From positions 10,480,501-10,544,500 of the forward strand of contig NC_065571.1 of the NCBI RefSeq assembly GCF_937616625.2: a stretch of DNA of 64,000 bases, in the 5' to 3' direction. The position numbers and the translations under genes were made by a program. The DNA is from Mercurialis annua. Taxonomy: Eukaryota > Streptophyta > Magnoliopsida > Malpighiales > Euphorbiaceae. This document shows, piece by piece, positions 11,919-22,989 of this stretch (positions within the stretch are counted from its first letter, which is position 1; the number at the start of each line of letters is the position of its first letter). A model generated the notes under the pieces. It did no database searches. It was not told the DNA's origin and saw only the letters and a program-made list of their open reading frames with translations.

Positions 11919-13610
11919 ATGGAATCACAGCCCATTTTTGGATACGGCAGTGTAACGGGTGCAGGACTATCTCATTCATCTCCTTCAATACCTAATAGAC
12001 TTTTCGGGTCCTTGAAATTTTCTATTGGAAACTCACCTAGCTCACCGTTGTCGAATCAGTTTGATTGTGATATCCTTACTGCATTGAGTGACAGCCAGGA
12101 GCAGTATAGTTCTACTGAGAATCTTTCTGGAGCCAGCCCTTCTTGCAACTCTTTGAATAGTTATTTTAATCGCCCAAGCCCTTCATTTTTGCAAGATGTA
12201 AATTCTAACCAGAATATACAGCACGCACTTCTGCAACTAGAGACTGATTTGATGGGGCCAGACGACGATGTAGACATAAGTACGCCTGATACTACTATGG
12301 GGGAAAGTAGCAGACAGACGCCAGGGGAAAGAAGTAGGGCCTGGAGCCAGGAGCGACAGGGTTCTCGGGCAGTTCAGTCTCAGCCATCCTATGTATCTAG
12401 GCCTAGGCAATCTGGTGATGATGCTTATGGTGAAAAACATCAGAAAGAGTCCGAAGAAGCAAATTTATTGCTAAATATCCCACCGGGTAATTTGAAACAG
12501 TTGCTCATTGCATGTGCTAAAGCAATTTCTGAAAACAACATGAATGAATTTGGTAGGTTGATTGAAAAGGCTAAAGCTGCAGTGTCTATTAGTGGAGAGC
12601 CAATTCAGCGTCTTGGTGCATACTTGGTAGAAGGCTTGATAGCGAGGAAGGAATCATCGGGGAATAACATTTACCATTCGCTTAGGTGTAGAGAGCCTGA
12701 AAGCAAGGATTTGCTTTCGTACATGCAGATCCTCTACGAAATCTGTCCTTACCTCAAATTTGGGTACATGGCAGCTAATGGAGCCATAGCTGACGCTTGC
12801 AAGAATGAGAACCGCATCCATATTATCGACTTCCAAATCGCTCAGGGGACACAATGGATAACACTACTTCAAGCTCTTGCAGCGAAGCCAGGTGGAGCTC
12901 CCCATGTTCGCATTACAGGTATTGATGACCCAGTTAATAAACATGCTCGTGGTGGTAATGGGTTAGAAGTGGTTCACGGACGATTAGCTGCAATCTCTGA
13001 GAAATTTAATATCCCCATCGAGTTCCACGGGGTGCCGGTTTTTGCTCCAGATGTCACACCAGCCATGCTTGATGTGAGGCCGGGTGAAGCTTTGGCTGTA
13101 AACTTCCCGTTGCAGCTTCACCACACTCCCGATGAGAGTGTCGATGTAAGCAATCCAAGAGACGGGCTTCTGCGAATGGTGAAGTCACTTAACCCAAAGG
13201 TGGTAACTTTGGTGGAGCAAGAATCAAATACAAACACAACCCCTTTCCTAACTAGGTTTATAGAAACTCTCGACTTCTACTTGGCTATGTTCGAGTCCAT
13301 AGACGTGACACTGCCACGGGACAGAAAGGAGCGGATTGGTGTGGAGCAGCACTGTTTAGCCAAAGATATCGTCAACATTATTGCTTGCGAGGGTAAAGAA
13401 AGAGTGGAGCGCCACGAGCTGTTTGGCAAGTGGAAGTCTAGGCTGACCATGGCTGGGTTCCGACAATACCCTTTAAGTTCATATGTTAACTCTGTAATAA
13501 GGAGCTTACTGAGGTGCTACTCGGAACATTACACACTCATCGAAAAGGATGGAGCTATGCTATTGGGGTGGAAGAACAGAAATTTAGTATCTGCTTCCGC
13601 ATGGCATTGA
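11919..13610 (+). CDS. GRAS transcription regulator, PAT1/SCL13 subfamily
   Basis: A 563-residue protein in one coding exon. I start at the ATG at 11919: the reading frame is open back to the splice acceptor at 11816, but this is the first ATG. The N-terminal ~185 residues are Ser/Asn/Gln-rich and variable. The GRAS domain fills ~190-563: first leucine-rich region (LLIACAKAI, ~192), VHIID-type motif IHIIDFQIAQGTQW (~300), second leucine-rich region with GRLAAISEKF, PFYRE region with RFIETLDFYLAMFESID, and a C-terminal SAW motif ending in WKNRNLVSASAWH. All signature motifs are intact. PAT1-group members act in phytochrome and stress signalling and as co-regulators of transcription in nucleus and cytosol. 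Which paralogue this is cannot be decided by eye. The leader intron could modulate expression. Confidence 0.95.
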   Translation: MESQPIFGYGSVTGAGLSHSSPSIPNRLFGSLKFSIGNSPSSPLSNQFDCDILTALSDSQEQYSSTENLSGASPSCNSLNSYFNRPSPSFLQDVNSNQNIQHALLQLETDLMGPDDDVDISTPDTTMGESSRQTPGERSRAWSQERQGSRAVQSQPSYVSRPRQSGDDAYGEKHQKESEEANLLLNIPPGNLKQLLIACAKAISENNMNEFGRLIEKAKAAVSISGEPIQRLGAYLVEGLIARKESSGNNIYHSLRCREPESKDLLSYMQILYEICPYLKFGYMAANGAIADACKNENRIHIIDFQIAQGTQWITLLQALAAKPGGAPHVRITGIDDPVNKHARGGNGLEVVHGRLAAISEKFNIPIEFHGVPVFAPDVTPAMLDVRPGEALAVNFPLQLHHTPDESVDVSNPRDGLLRMVKSLNPKVVTLVEQESNTNTTPFLTRFIETLDFYLAMFESIDVTLPRDRKERIGVEQHCLAKDIVNIIACEGKERVERHELFGKWKSRLTMAGFRQYPLSSYVNSVIRSLLRCYSEHYTLIEKDGAMLLGWKNRNLVSASAWH

Positions 13611-14798
13611 TTTCACAGCAGCTAGAGATGTTTGTAGCAATAACTTCGAAGCTCGATAACCTGTGTTGGAAAATGATAAAACTGTCATGGCAGCAATAGG
13701 AGGGTTGAAAGATGTAGTATTTGGTAGTCATGTAATTCTGTTTAAATATTTAATTTAATGATTTTTTTAATTCTGTAAAGAGTTGTGTATTCTATAAATA
13801 GAATATGTATTCTGTTCTGTAATTGCTGTTCAGTGTGCACAGGATGCATTCTGGGTTTTCTCTTCCAGATGCAGTAATAGATCGTTTGATTTGCAGAAAA
13901 ATTGTTTGTTACATATTTTTCTCCGGTTCCGTGACCGGTGATCTTGAAATAAAAATAAATTTAGATGCTTGACATGATGTTTCTTCACTAGTTAATTGCA
14001 GTTAAAAGAGTTAAACTTGTATGCACAGCTGAGCTGATTAGAGGATGAGTTTGTTTGTTGCCTTAGAAATTAAGGTGATTTCAATCACAGTTTGTAAGAG
14101 AACAAAATAATACCTAAGGGATTAAATGCAGACAAAAAAAAGTTCACTTGAACATGAGAGGTAATGTTCCGCAAGTTCATACCATTTATTGTAAATGAAA
14201 AATATAGATTAAAAGAGTTTAAATAAATTTAAATTAGTATAGACTTTTCGTTTGTAATGAATGTTATAAATTTCACGAAAATAGTTTTTCATATTAAAAT
14301 GAAATAGAGAGGATTCTAATCCCAAATAATCAATACATCTAGAGTCTAATTATTTGGTGAAATTCCAACGATTAGATTGTCTTTAACACAGTTCCGCACC
14401 ACGAATGTATATTTAATTTGAGTTTGAAGCCTTAAAAAGTATAAGCTCATTTTACCTTGTACATTTAATTAATCAAATGAGATTGCTAATAATTTAAATT
14501 AAACATTTAGATCATAAAAGTGCAGATACCTATATAGTTCAGGTAAGACTCTAATAATTATCTCTATCACTTGAGATGATTTATCCAAGACAGTCTAATC
14601 CAAACACATATACAACATGAAAAATATAAATCGAATTGGTCAATTTTATTATATTTCTTTTATAGACTAAAATACTACAAAAATTTATTTTTTACAATCT
14701 ATTTGTGTGTTAATTAACAGATAAAAATACAATATAAAAATTATAGTAAAATATGTTATTGGAGTGTACATATTTTTTTTTAATAATTAGAAAGGGGG
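13611..14798. other. GRAS 3' UTR and intergenic DNA
   Basis: The 3' UTR probably ends around 13890-13970, where AATAAA-like words (gaaataaaaataaa) occur. The remainder is AT-rich with no supported gene. Confidence 0.5.
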
Positions 14799-14875
14799 AG
14801 CATTTGTAGGAAGAATTGAACTCACGACTTAACAGTTTGCTGTTTAGCACTTATACCATTTGGGCTATAATTATT
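14799..14875 (-). mobile_element. tRNA-derived SINE remnant
   Basis: On the - strand it reads TAGCCCAAATGGTATAAG (box A-like) followed by GAGTTCAATTC (box B-like) and TTCCTACAAATGCTCCCC. It is the same family as the better preserved copy at 45612-45722. No target duplication is visible. Confidence 0.6.
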
Positions 14876-14879
14876 TCCT

Positions 14880-15435
14880 ATTCTATTAGGCAACAATATT
14901 TCTCAAAAATGTGAGAAATGTGCAAGCACCATCGAACTGTAGCTGGTTCGAGGCACTCCTCGTTTATACAATTCCATGCATTTCTAATATTCTTCCGAAA
15001 CAATTTCACTTTCTCTTCTTCAAATTCACCCTATTGATTTGTGTAGAATTCGACTGTTGAAGTAACATGTGTTTTTGTTTGCTCAAATTTATATATCCAT
15101 ATACAAAAATTTATAAACTTTTAGAAAAAGATTATAAATATTAAAATATTCAAAAAGCAATTTAAAATTTAATCGTTATGTGAATTTCTTGAAAACTATA
15201 AATATTATAATTTAAATATATAAAGTATATTTTTGATAAAATAAATATTTAATCAAATTTAAAATTACACCAAATGTAATGAAATTGTAGCCTTTGACAA
15301 AAAAATAAAATAAAAATTTTATCTTATTTTATTTAAATAAATTTAACATCTAACTTTTATGAAAGAGGATATAAAAATTTATACATTAATTAAAATTCAT
15401 TTAAAAATAAAACGAATTTAGAATCAATTGTCAGA
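14880..15435. other. intergenic AT-rich DNA
   Basis: No feature could be supported upstream of the PPR promoter. Confidence 0.4.
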
Positions 15436-15437
15436 AA

Positions 15438-15499
15438 TGGGCTGGTATACTGCCCACCAGGCTGAGTCTGGGTTGGTGTATAGCCCACCAGGTTAAGAT
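15438..15499 (+). promoter_or_regulatory. tandem 31-bp repeat with site II-like motifs, PPR promoter
   Basis: Two 31-bp units (15438-15468, 15469-15499) share the plan TGGG(C/T)TGGT-TA--GCCCACCAGG. TGGGCT occurs at 15438-15443 and its inverse AGCCCA at 15482-15487. TGGGCC/T 'site II' motifs are common in promoters of plant genes for organelle and translation proteins, which suits the PPR gene 150-200 bp downstream. Confidence 0.55.
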
Positions 15500-15547
15500 T
15501 TCAATCGCCCATCCGTCTTCTTCCTCGCAAATACAGAAAAAACTGTT

Positions 15548-15556
15548 AAACCCTAA
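15548..15556 (+). promoter_or_regulatory. telo-box (AAACCCTAA)
   Basis: AAACCCTAA lies 85 bp upstream of the PPR ATG, near the likely transcription start. Telo-boxes often accompany site II motifs in housekeeping plant promoters. Confidence 0.5.
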
Positions 15557-15590
15557 TTCAAACAATTAAACGGAAAGCAAAACAATAAAC

Positions 15591-15611
15591 ATGGTGAAAG
15601 TCACACCTTAA
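15591..15611 (+). CDS. short upstream ORF (6 codons plus stop)
   Basis: ATGGTGAAAGTCACACCTTAA lies in the probable 5' UTR, ending 29 nt before the PPR start codon. If transcribed it could lower translation of the main frame. The peptide itself shows no recognisable feature. Confidence 0.3.
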   Translation: MVKVTP

Positions 15612-15640
15612 GCAGCAGGAAAAAGTTTAATCAGTAAAAA

Positions 15641-16996
15641 ATGGGGAAATTCCGACCTTCACTGACAACAACTTCACTAATCAAAAAACCAAACCCATCT
15701 GAAAAACCCCATCACTTTCCCAAGAAAATTAACAAATTTTCCCAGGAAACCCTCCAAACAACCCACCATAAAAAACCAATCTTTCAGTCTCCACATCTCA
15801 ATGAAGCTAAAAAACTCTTCAATTCCTTCATTTCCACTACAAACGTCCCACTAGACCTCCGTTTCCACAACTCTTTTCTCCAATCCTACACTTCAATCTC
15901 CACCATTGATGATTCCATCTCTCTTCTCCACCACATGATCAAATCTCTCCCTTCCCTCACCCCCAACTTATCCACCTATCATATTTTGCTATCCCAATCC
16001 TGCAAAACACCTGATCCTACCCTCTCCCCAGTTCACCAAATTCTCAATCTTATGGTAAATAATGGGCTTAATCCAACTCAAGGCACTGTTGATATTGTTG
16101 TTAGATCACTTTGTTCGGTCGGTAGAGAAGATGAAGCTGTTCATTTGCTCAAAGAATTGGCGGTAAAGCATTCGAAGCCGGATACTTTTACGTATAATTT
16201 TCTTGTTAAGTGTTTGTGCAAGTGTAGAGCTTTGAGTAGTGTTTATAGTTTTATTGATGAAATGAGGAGTCAATTTGATTTGAAACCTGATCTTGTTACT
16301 TATACTATATTGATTGACAGTGTTTGTAATTCGAAGAATCTTCGAGAGGCTATGAAGCTGTTGAGCATGTTAAAAGAGTGCGGGTTTAAGCCGGATTGTT
16401 TCGTTTATAATACGATTATGAAAGGGTATTGTATGATGGGTAGAGGGAGTGAGGCTATTGAGGTTCTTAAGAAAATGAAAGAGGAGGATGTTGAGCCTGA
16501 TCTTGTTACTTACAATACTTTGATTTTTGGGTTGTCGAAAGGTGGGAGGATTCCGGAAGCGAAAATGTATTTTCGAATTATGGTCGAATTGGGTCATTTT
16601 CCTGATGCTGTTACTTATACTTCGTTGATGAATGGATTATGTAGAAAAGGGGATGCGTTAGGTGCACTGGCAATGCTGGAGGAGATGGAAAAGAAAGGTT
16701 GTAGTCCAAATTCGTGCACATATAATACATTGCTTCATGGGCTGTGCAAGGGTAGATTGTTGGAGAAAGGGATTGAGTTGTATAAAGCCATGAAAGAAGA
16801 CGGTATGCAGCTCGACACGGCTTCTTATGCAACGTTTGTGAGGTCTCTTTGTAGGGAGGGCAAGGTTGCAGAGGCTTATGAGGTGTTTGATTATGCATTG
16901 GAAAGTAAGAGTTTAAATGAAGTTGCCGCTTACACTACATTGGAGAGTACGCTGAAGTGGCTGCGGAATGCCAGAGAGCGAGGGCTCGCTGTCTAA
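15641..16996 (+). CDS. P-class pentatricopeptide repeat protein
   Basis: A 451-residue intronless gene. About eight 35-residue PPR units run from ~130 to ~430, recognisable by repeated PD--TY--L---C--G---EA patterns (for example PDTFTYNFLVKCLCK, PDLVTYTILIDSVCN, PDLVTYNTLIFGLSK, PNSCTYNTLLHGLCK). No E, DYW or other editing domain follows, so it is a P-class protein. The first ~60 residues are Lys/Ser/Pro-rich and poor in acids, compatible with import into mitochondria or chloroplasts. P-class PPRs bind organelle RNA base by base to stabilise, splice or translate it. The arrangement resembles Arabidopsis At2g17670 as I remember it, but this was not checked. A degenerate copy of its 3' end lies at 21249-21560. 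Confidence 0.93.
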   Translation: MGKFRPSLTTTSLIKKPNPSEKPHHFPKKINKFSQETLQTTHHKKPIFQSPHLNEAKKLFNSFISTTNVPLDLRFHNSFLQSYTSISTIDDSISLLHHMIKSLPSLTPNLSTYHILLSQSCKTPDPTLSPVHQILNLMVNNGLNPTQGTVDIVVRSLCSVGREDEAVHLLKELAVKHSKPDTFTYNFLVKCLCKCRALSSVYSFIDEMRSQFDLKPDLVTYTILIDSVCNSKNLREAMKLLSMLKECGFKPDCFVYNTIMKGYCMMGRGSEAIEVLKKMKEEDVEPDLVTYNTLIFGLSKGGRIPEAKMYFRIMVELGHFPDAVTYTSLMNGLCRKGDALGALAMLEEMEKKGCSPNSCTYNTLLHGLCKGRLLEKGIELYKAMKEDGMQLDTASYATFVRSLCREGKVAEAYEVFDYALESKSLNEVAAYTTLESTLKWLRNARERGLAV

Positions 16997-17593
16997 CATG
17001 TATGTTTCACATTTGATTCTCAATTCTTGTGTTAGGAAATTGTCAGTTGATCTTTGTTATGATAAACTTGTAATCTCTTTAGCTGATTGGCTGAAAAAAT
17101 AATCATTATCAACCTTTACATTGTAGAAGTAAGGTAGATCATATCTAAAGGAAATATATTTTTGGAGTATAATGTTAAACTATACTCTTATGCTGGAAAT
17201 AATTGCAAATTGAGCTGAGATAAATTAATAACATGTCACTGATATGAGGATGGCACATTTTGTTTTCATTTTAATATCCCTTGGCGTTTAATTCTATTAT
17301 TTGGAAATCAATTGCTCACTAAAAGGACTCCCTAGGATAGTAAATTACTTTGTTTTAATACTTCTTTTTCAGCTTCGAGTCATATGATTTATTGTTTCAT
17401 CAATTGATCTCCTTGAGGACCAATATCGACTCTTATACTTTAATATGGCTGATTTTCCTAGGTGTTTTATTTCCACTGCTTAATTCCATTGCTTTTAGCT
17501 CTGTGCTTGTATGTAGATTTGTCTACTGTTATAAGAGGATTACGATGTTACAGCCTCCAAAATCTTTTCCTCATGTCTATCAATAATTTTTCT

Positions 17594-17770
17594 GTATCAT
17601 CTCAATACTTTCTTCTTTTTAGTTGTGTATAGCAATCTTATTCTGTTGTTTAATGCAGACTTCCTAGTTCCTATGCACTTTTGCAATATGAGTAGTTTAG
17701 TAGATTGGTTGAAAGTTGGTAGAATCTACTAGAACTTGTGAGCTTACTACAGCTTTTGAAGGAGATGTCT
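17594..17770 (+). repeat. duplicated segment downstream of the PPR gene, copy 1
   Basis: It shares a long near-match with 20441-20610 (tatagcaatcttattctgtt..., gacttcct...atgcacttttgcaatatgag, actagaacttgtgagcttactac). Function unknown. It is part of a duplication that also copied the PPR 3' end. Confidence 0.8.
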
Positions 17771-17993
17771 ATGTTTTTTCTGCTATTACTCCCATTGAGG
17801 ACATGTTCTGATTTATCTATTTTCTCGCTGTTTTTATTTCGTTTCATGTTTAATTTTAATTTCAGATGACGCCCTTCTTTCACTCGTAAACCTTGAAATT
17901 GAGAATTATGGGAAATCATTATCCAAAGTAAAGTTTACTGTGGGACATATTGTAATGCTGCAGTTTTACTAGCAAGTGTTATATTACTTTTAG

Positions 17994-18062
17994 ATTTTGT
18001 GCTAGATACTGGCTAAATTTTGTGCTAGATACTGGCTAAATTTTGTGCTAGATACTGGCTGG
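17994..18062 (+). repeat. 23-bp tandem repeat, three copies
   Basis: ATTTTGTGCTAGATACTGGCTAA recurs at 17994, 18017 and 18040. One copy-like word is also present in the duplicated downstream segment near 20630, suggesting local expansion after duplication. An 11-bp GCAGCGTAGGA repeat follows near 18080. Confidence 0.9.
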
Positions 18063-18069
18063 TAAGTGT

Positions 18070-18822
18070 TAAATTGCAGCGTAGGAGCAGCGTAGGAGCA
18101 GCGAACGGTCTCTAACCTCCGAATTTCTGATGGCAGCCCGGGCTAAAGCCTATCCAGGCCTACAAGTAGTTCCGCCCCTAGATGTGATCGCTGAAGAATT
18201 TGACTGAGCTTATTCATAGAAGCCTTGTTCAAGTAGCTAGAGGATGTCGAATCCCTTTGTATTGTGGGAGCTGAGTTTTCGTCAATTTTCTGTTGAGAAT
18301 TATAGAAGTTTGAAAGCCGAAAACTCAAACTAATTCTTTCATTCTTTAATGGTCGAGGTTAAAGGAGGATCCTTTGCAGTTCAAACATTGTCTAACCTTC
18401 TTATTTTAGCGTTTTGTATCTAAGGGTAATCTTTTAGAGTTTTTTTTAGTAAGTGGATGTCTAATTTTTACCGAAGCTGTCTGTAACCTCGCGAATGAGT
18501 TTCCTTGAGTTTTTGATCTCCAGAACATTTCAGATTCGAAAAATGCAATTTTTTTTTCAAAACCTCTGTTTCCTAGGTCATGAATTTGGTAAAATGGAGC
18601 AGATACCACTTGTCCTACTTCATACAAGATTAAAGGAGAAAGCTAGATATGATATCTACAAGCTTGTTGATTCCGAGGTAGTTGAGAATTGACATAAAAA
18701 AAACCTGAAATTAAAATACCAAAATTAAAAACACTAGAAGGCTAAAAATATTGAAATTATTAACAGAACTTCCATAAAATTCAAATTGTTGAACAATGAC
18801 CTCAGTTTATAACTTACAATTT
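18070..18822. other. intergenic DNA, no supported gene
   Basis: Short frames on both strands lack recognisable domains. A GC-richer word cluster at 18130-18180 (gcagcccgggctaaagcc) looks like a fragment of a dispersed repeat. Confidence 0.35.
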
Positions 18823-19447
18823 GAACAGAGGATCATTTCACCCCCTCAACTTGGCAAAAAATATAAAAAAAGTCCAAATTCGTAAAACCGGATCACTTTT
18901 TTCCTGTACTAAGCAAAATCGGATCGGTTTCACCCCTCCTCTACCTTTGCGCACTCTCACATGTATTTGAAACACTCTCTTAAAAAAATAGTATAAAGTC
19001 CAAAATAGTCCTTATTTTTCTTATAATTCTCCAAATTGGTGAGGGGTTTGGAGGCGGCCGGCGGTGAGGGGTTTGGAGGTGGCGAACGGTGAGAGGGTTT
19101 CGGAGGTGGTTGATTGTGGATTAGGATGGCTGGCGGAGGTCGAAATGGAGTGGAGAGGGAATCGAAATAGAGGCGGGTTAATGAAAATTAATTTAATTTA
19201 AATTAAATAATATTAAATTAAGTTTAATTAGGTTTAGTATAATTAGGCTTAATTTGTATTAAATTTGGTTAAAATGGAGGGCTAACTTAATCCGGTTTTG
19301 ATAATTGAGGGAGATGGTTATCTTACTCTCTTTGGGTTGATTCGATACGTTTTTGCTTGTTCAGGGGAAAAGTGATTCACTTGTACAAACTTGGGTTTTT
19401 TTTGATATTTCGTGCCAAATTGAAGGTGTGAAATGATCCTTTGTTCC
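18823..19447. mobile_element. MULE-type element, 625 bp
   Basis: Terminal repeats GAACAGAGGATCATTTCAC / GTGAAATGATCCTTTGTTCC are flanked by an exact 9-bp duplication TTACAATTT (18814-18822, 19448-19456). The centre (19036-19110) carries three imperfect GC-rich units around GGTGAGGGGTTTGGAGG. It is related to the element at 6173-6982. Confidence 0.85.
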
Positions 19448-19456
19448 TTACAATTT

Positions 19457-20042
19457 ACAAGTTATATATCCCACATCGGAGACAGAAGGAAATGTCTTGC
19501 ATGCAATACTCTATAATTAGAATCACAGTACAACTTTACAAATTGCCTTAAACCAATGAGTAAGGAAAACAATGCGAGCGGTGAGAGCTGCTCGCTGCGC
19601 TTGTAGCGTAAGAAATTTTGGAGGGTAATAGGCTGGCCAAGTGTAGACGCTGCTTACTTTCGCAGAACTCGCTTGTGCGGGCCTCCCTTTAAAAAGGACC
19701 CATCCCCAAACCTAATTTTAATATTTTTGTTAATTAATTTCAGTTTGATTACGTTAATAAGCAATTTTATGTTCAAAAAGAAAGATGCAGTTTAATTTTT
19801 AGTCAGATACCGGAAGTAAAGTTTATTGCTGTAATTCATAGTTTTTGCATTTTCTAAAGTTTCTATGTAAATAATTACAACGGATCAGGCCTCAACGTTT
19901 GCCCTTGCGAACATAAAAAAATTTAATTTGCCGCGTCCCTTCCATACCCGCATACAGTTCCCCGTATTCAGATCCATATTGGTGCTTATAGTTGGCACTG
20001 AATGTTGTATTGATGTATCACTGTATGACAATCCTACAACAG
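19457..20042. other. intergenic DNA
   Basis: No gene supported. It leads into the NLR relic that follows. Confidence 0.35.
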
Positions 20043-20338
20043 AATGCCATTGTTAAGGACCATGATAGAGCAATTTCAACAAGGAACATTGCAGCCTGCA
20101 TTTGACGGAATTGACACAATAGATATTTGGTGGAGAAGCGGTATGTGATAGTTTTCGATGATGTTTGGAGAACTGATTTCTGGATATATGTAAAGAATGC
20201 TTTACCTGGCAATGTTGATGAATTGTCGGGTGCACGATCTGATGTGGGAGATTATTCTTTCTCAGTCAAAAGAATTAAGCTTCCATCAATTTATGACAGA
20301 ATAAAGAACATTCTCAAACCTTACCTTTTGATATGAAC
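20043..20338 (+). pseudogene. fragment of an NLR (NB-ARC) resistance gene
   Basis: Two adjacent reading frames carry NB-ARC relics. The first reads PLLRTMIEQF...GIDTIDI before a stop near 20150. The second, in another frame, has EKRYVIVFDDVW (kinase-2/Walker B motif of CC-NLR proteins) followed by TDFWIYVKNALPGN and, further on, IKLPSIYDRIKNIL, ending at a stop at 20336. P-loop, GLPL, MHD and LRR regions are absent and the frames disagree, so it is non-functional. The parent was an RPM1-like NLR that normally senses pathogens. Confidence 0.75.
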
Positions 20339-20440
20339 TAACGGCCTTTTCCTAAGTTCAAGAAAATACACTTCGATACCATAGTTACAAGCTTCGTGAT
20401 TCTGACTTGTTTAAACGCTTGGTGAGCATTGAGTAATTTT

Positions 20441-20650
20441 TTTTGTATCATCACAATACTTTTTTTTAGTTGTCTATAGCAATCTTATTCTGTTGTTTAA
20501 TGCAGACTTCCTATGCACTTTTGCAATATGAGTAATTTAGCGGATTGGTCATTTCTAAAATCAGAAGGTTACTAGAACTTGTGAGCTTACTACAACTTTT
20601 GAAGGGAGTAACTTGTAAGTGTTAAATTAATTTTATATTTTGTGCTAGTG
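20441..20650 (+). repeat. duplicated segment downstream of the PPR gene, copy 2
   Basis: Partner of 17594-17770, with small indels, ending near tttgtgctagtgactgact, which corresponds to the unit expanded three-fold at 17994. Confidence 0.8.
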
Positions 20651-20964
20651 ACTGACTAAATTAAGTACATGCCACTGAAAGGAGAATTGCACCTTCCATA
20701 CTAAATATTTGCTTAGCATATAGTTGGTCGTGTTGTGATACAATACAATGAGCTGTAACTCTATTATTTGTGAAGCAATTGTTCACTAGAGGTGCTCTCT
20801 AGATAAGTAAACACTTAACTTTAAGGTAATCTTTGAGTTCTTGAATCAAATGATAAATAATGGTAACTACGTACATTATTATGTAATTTGATTAGTGCTT
20901 TAATCATGCATCGTAGTTACACTGCTTTTGCTTCTGCTTTCTTCAATCTTGTACCTTAAAATAA

Positions 20965-21248
20965 GGCAGAAAGTATAAAAACATCCTCGACTTTTTTTCA
21001 AAAGTATAAATCAACTCTTTTACTTTTTTTGAGCAAAAAATAAGCTCTCGTATTTTTAAATTAAACAATTAAAACCCTCATTGTTTTAGGATCGAAAAAA
21101 TAAACCCTTTTAATTTACTTTTGGGACACTTACCCTCTCAAATTTTCGGTAAATATTTTAAACATTAAAATTATTTTTGAATTTTTTTCCTATATGAATA
21201 TGAGAGACATGCCAGACATTAAAGAGTGTTTTGAATAGTGTTGGATGA
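20965..21248. mobile_element. truncated copy of the 50414-50801 MITE family
   Basis: The left end AGAAAGTATAAAAACATCCTCGACTTT and the following ~270 bp match the left two-thirds of the intact copy at 50414-50801 up to GTGTTGGA(T/C)GAA. The right terminal repeat is missing. Confidence 0.65.
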
Positions 21249-21560
21249 ATTACACGACTTCGGAAAGCACACTGAAGTCACCGATTAAAGCACTAGAGCA
21301 GGTTCTTACTGTTTAACCAGGTATGTTTTGTATCACATTTTGAATGCTCTTTGCTTACAGTTGACATGGTTGTTCTGTTTGTGGGTTGATCTTAACTGTT
21401 ATTTCTTACACGGACTCGGTTCCGTGTTAGGAAATTTTCCAGTTAATATTTGCTATAGCAAACTTTTACTGATTCTTTAGCTTATTGCTGAGAAGATAGT
21501 TATAAAAGTAAAGCTGACAAATGAAGTAAGGTGGATCATATTTTAGGGAAACACACATCT
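21249..21560 (+). pseudogene. degenerate copy of the PPR gene 3' end and 3' flank
   Basis: From TTACACGACTTCGG the sequence aligns to the last ~25 codons of the PPR gene (TTACACTACATTGG...) through ACTGTTTAAC against GCTGTCTAAC, then to its 3' flank (aggaaatt.tc.agtt.at.tttg, aagtaaggt.gatcatat). Several indels and in-frame stops are present. It shows that the PPR locus was once duplicated and one copy decayed. Confidence 0.7.
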
Positions 21561-21893
21561 GTGGGACTCAGATGTAACATTATCATACACTATTAGACAG
21601 GGAATAGTGGTAATTAAATCAAGTGAATGTCATGCTTTTAGCTGTAGCTGTAGCAGTTCCATGTAAATGAATTTAAGCACTACAGAACTTCTGTAGATGC
21701 TTCTAACGTATGCTTGGCATGGAAATAGACATCTTCGACTGCTTCTCAAGATGCTGATCACTTTTCTAATAATATGCATTTCTTACGGAGTTTTGCATTC
21801 TCTTCTGTATATTTTTGATTAGGTAATTTGGTTGAAGTACATTCTAGGTAAAAAAAATTTGATTTGCTATTCGGTAAGGTGAATATTTAAGTC

Positions 21894-22199
21894 AGTGTTT
21901 CAAAAACCGGACCGGACCGGCCGGTCGGACCGGTTAAATTGCGAACCGGTCACTGGTCCGGTCTAAAACTGCAAAATATCGAATCTTTTGGTTGAACTGG
22001 ATTGGACCGGACTGAACCAGATTAAACCGTTAAAAACCGGATGTTAATCCGGATTGGACCGGATTGAACTGGTAAAAAACCGATGAACTATTTTTTTTAA
22101 ATTTTTCTAAAATTTATTAAACCGGTTGAACCGGTCATTAAACCGGTTCTACCGGTTGAACCGGAAACCGATTGCCTCGGTTCGGTTTTTTAAAACATT
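21894..22199. mobile_element. MULE-type MITE rich in AACCGG words, 306 bp
   Basis: Terminal repeats A(G/A)TGTTT(C/T)AAAAACCG are flanked by TATTTAAGTC (21884-21893, 22200-22209), a 9-10 bp duplication. The interior is dominated by ACCGGACCGG / GGTTGAACCGGT repeats, so it can fold extensively. Confidence 0.8.
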
Positions 22200-22429
22200 T
22201 ATTTAAGTCTTTATAGTGAATGGAGGCTCAACAAAGTTATATTAACTATTTTAATTGATTAAAAATATACGTATACGATTGTCGCGTAATTTTTCTTTGT
22301 CTGACGAAAAATATATTTTATTTATTTATTAAAATTTTATCATGTCATGTTTTAGCCTTTGTTAAAAAAAAAATTATCATGTCAAACCCTCTCCACCTTA
22401 TGTGTATATATATATATATATCTTTTAGG

Positions 22430-22873
22430 CATGAGCATTATGAGTATAGTCTGTATTTGTGAAGGGACTCTTTTTCTCGATAACTGTTTTAACTCATTCA
22501 AACGGCTCTAAAACTACGGTTTTTATGGTAAAATAAAATTTTGTGACAAATCTCACTCAATATATATACTATACGAGTATTTTTTGAGAGTCCAGCCAGA
22601 CTATTTATAGAATAACCACTATATATAATTTTACATCCACATGTATCCGTATATATTCATCTCTTTTTAAATAGTTCATTCTGAGTATTTATGTCATAAT
22701 GTTTTTTCCTAACATGTGGTTAACCTATTCAAACAGATTTGGAAAGTTATCTCAAATACCTACAACTTTCATGAATATTGGCGAATTCAAGTTTTAGGCT
22801 TACTGCAAGTTTCAGAGCTACCACTATTCCATTCCCTAGCGCTGATCTCGGTTCGAGATTTAGGGTCGTGACA
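22430..22873 (-). repeat. LTR fragment of a TGTCACGACCC-type retrotransposon
   Basis: On the - strand the sequence from 22873 begins TGTCACGACCCTAAATCTCGAACC. A TGTCACGACCC start is typical of many plant Ty3/gypsy LTRs. The other boundary and any internal domain are missing, so this is a remnant. Confidence 0.45.
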
Positions 22874-22989
22874 CTAGAGGAGGGGAATCGGTGAGAAATG
22901 AAAACCGGCGAAGGAAAACAACGAAGAAGAAAAAAGACGAGGAAAAGAGAGAAGAGGCACAATTATTTTAGGTCATACTTCATAGACAG

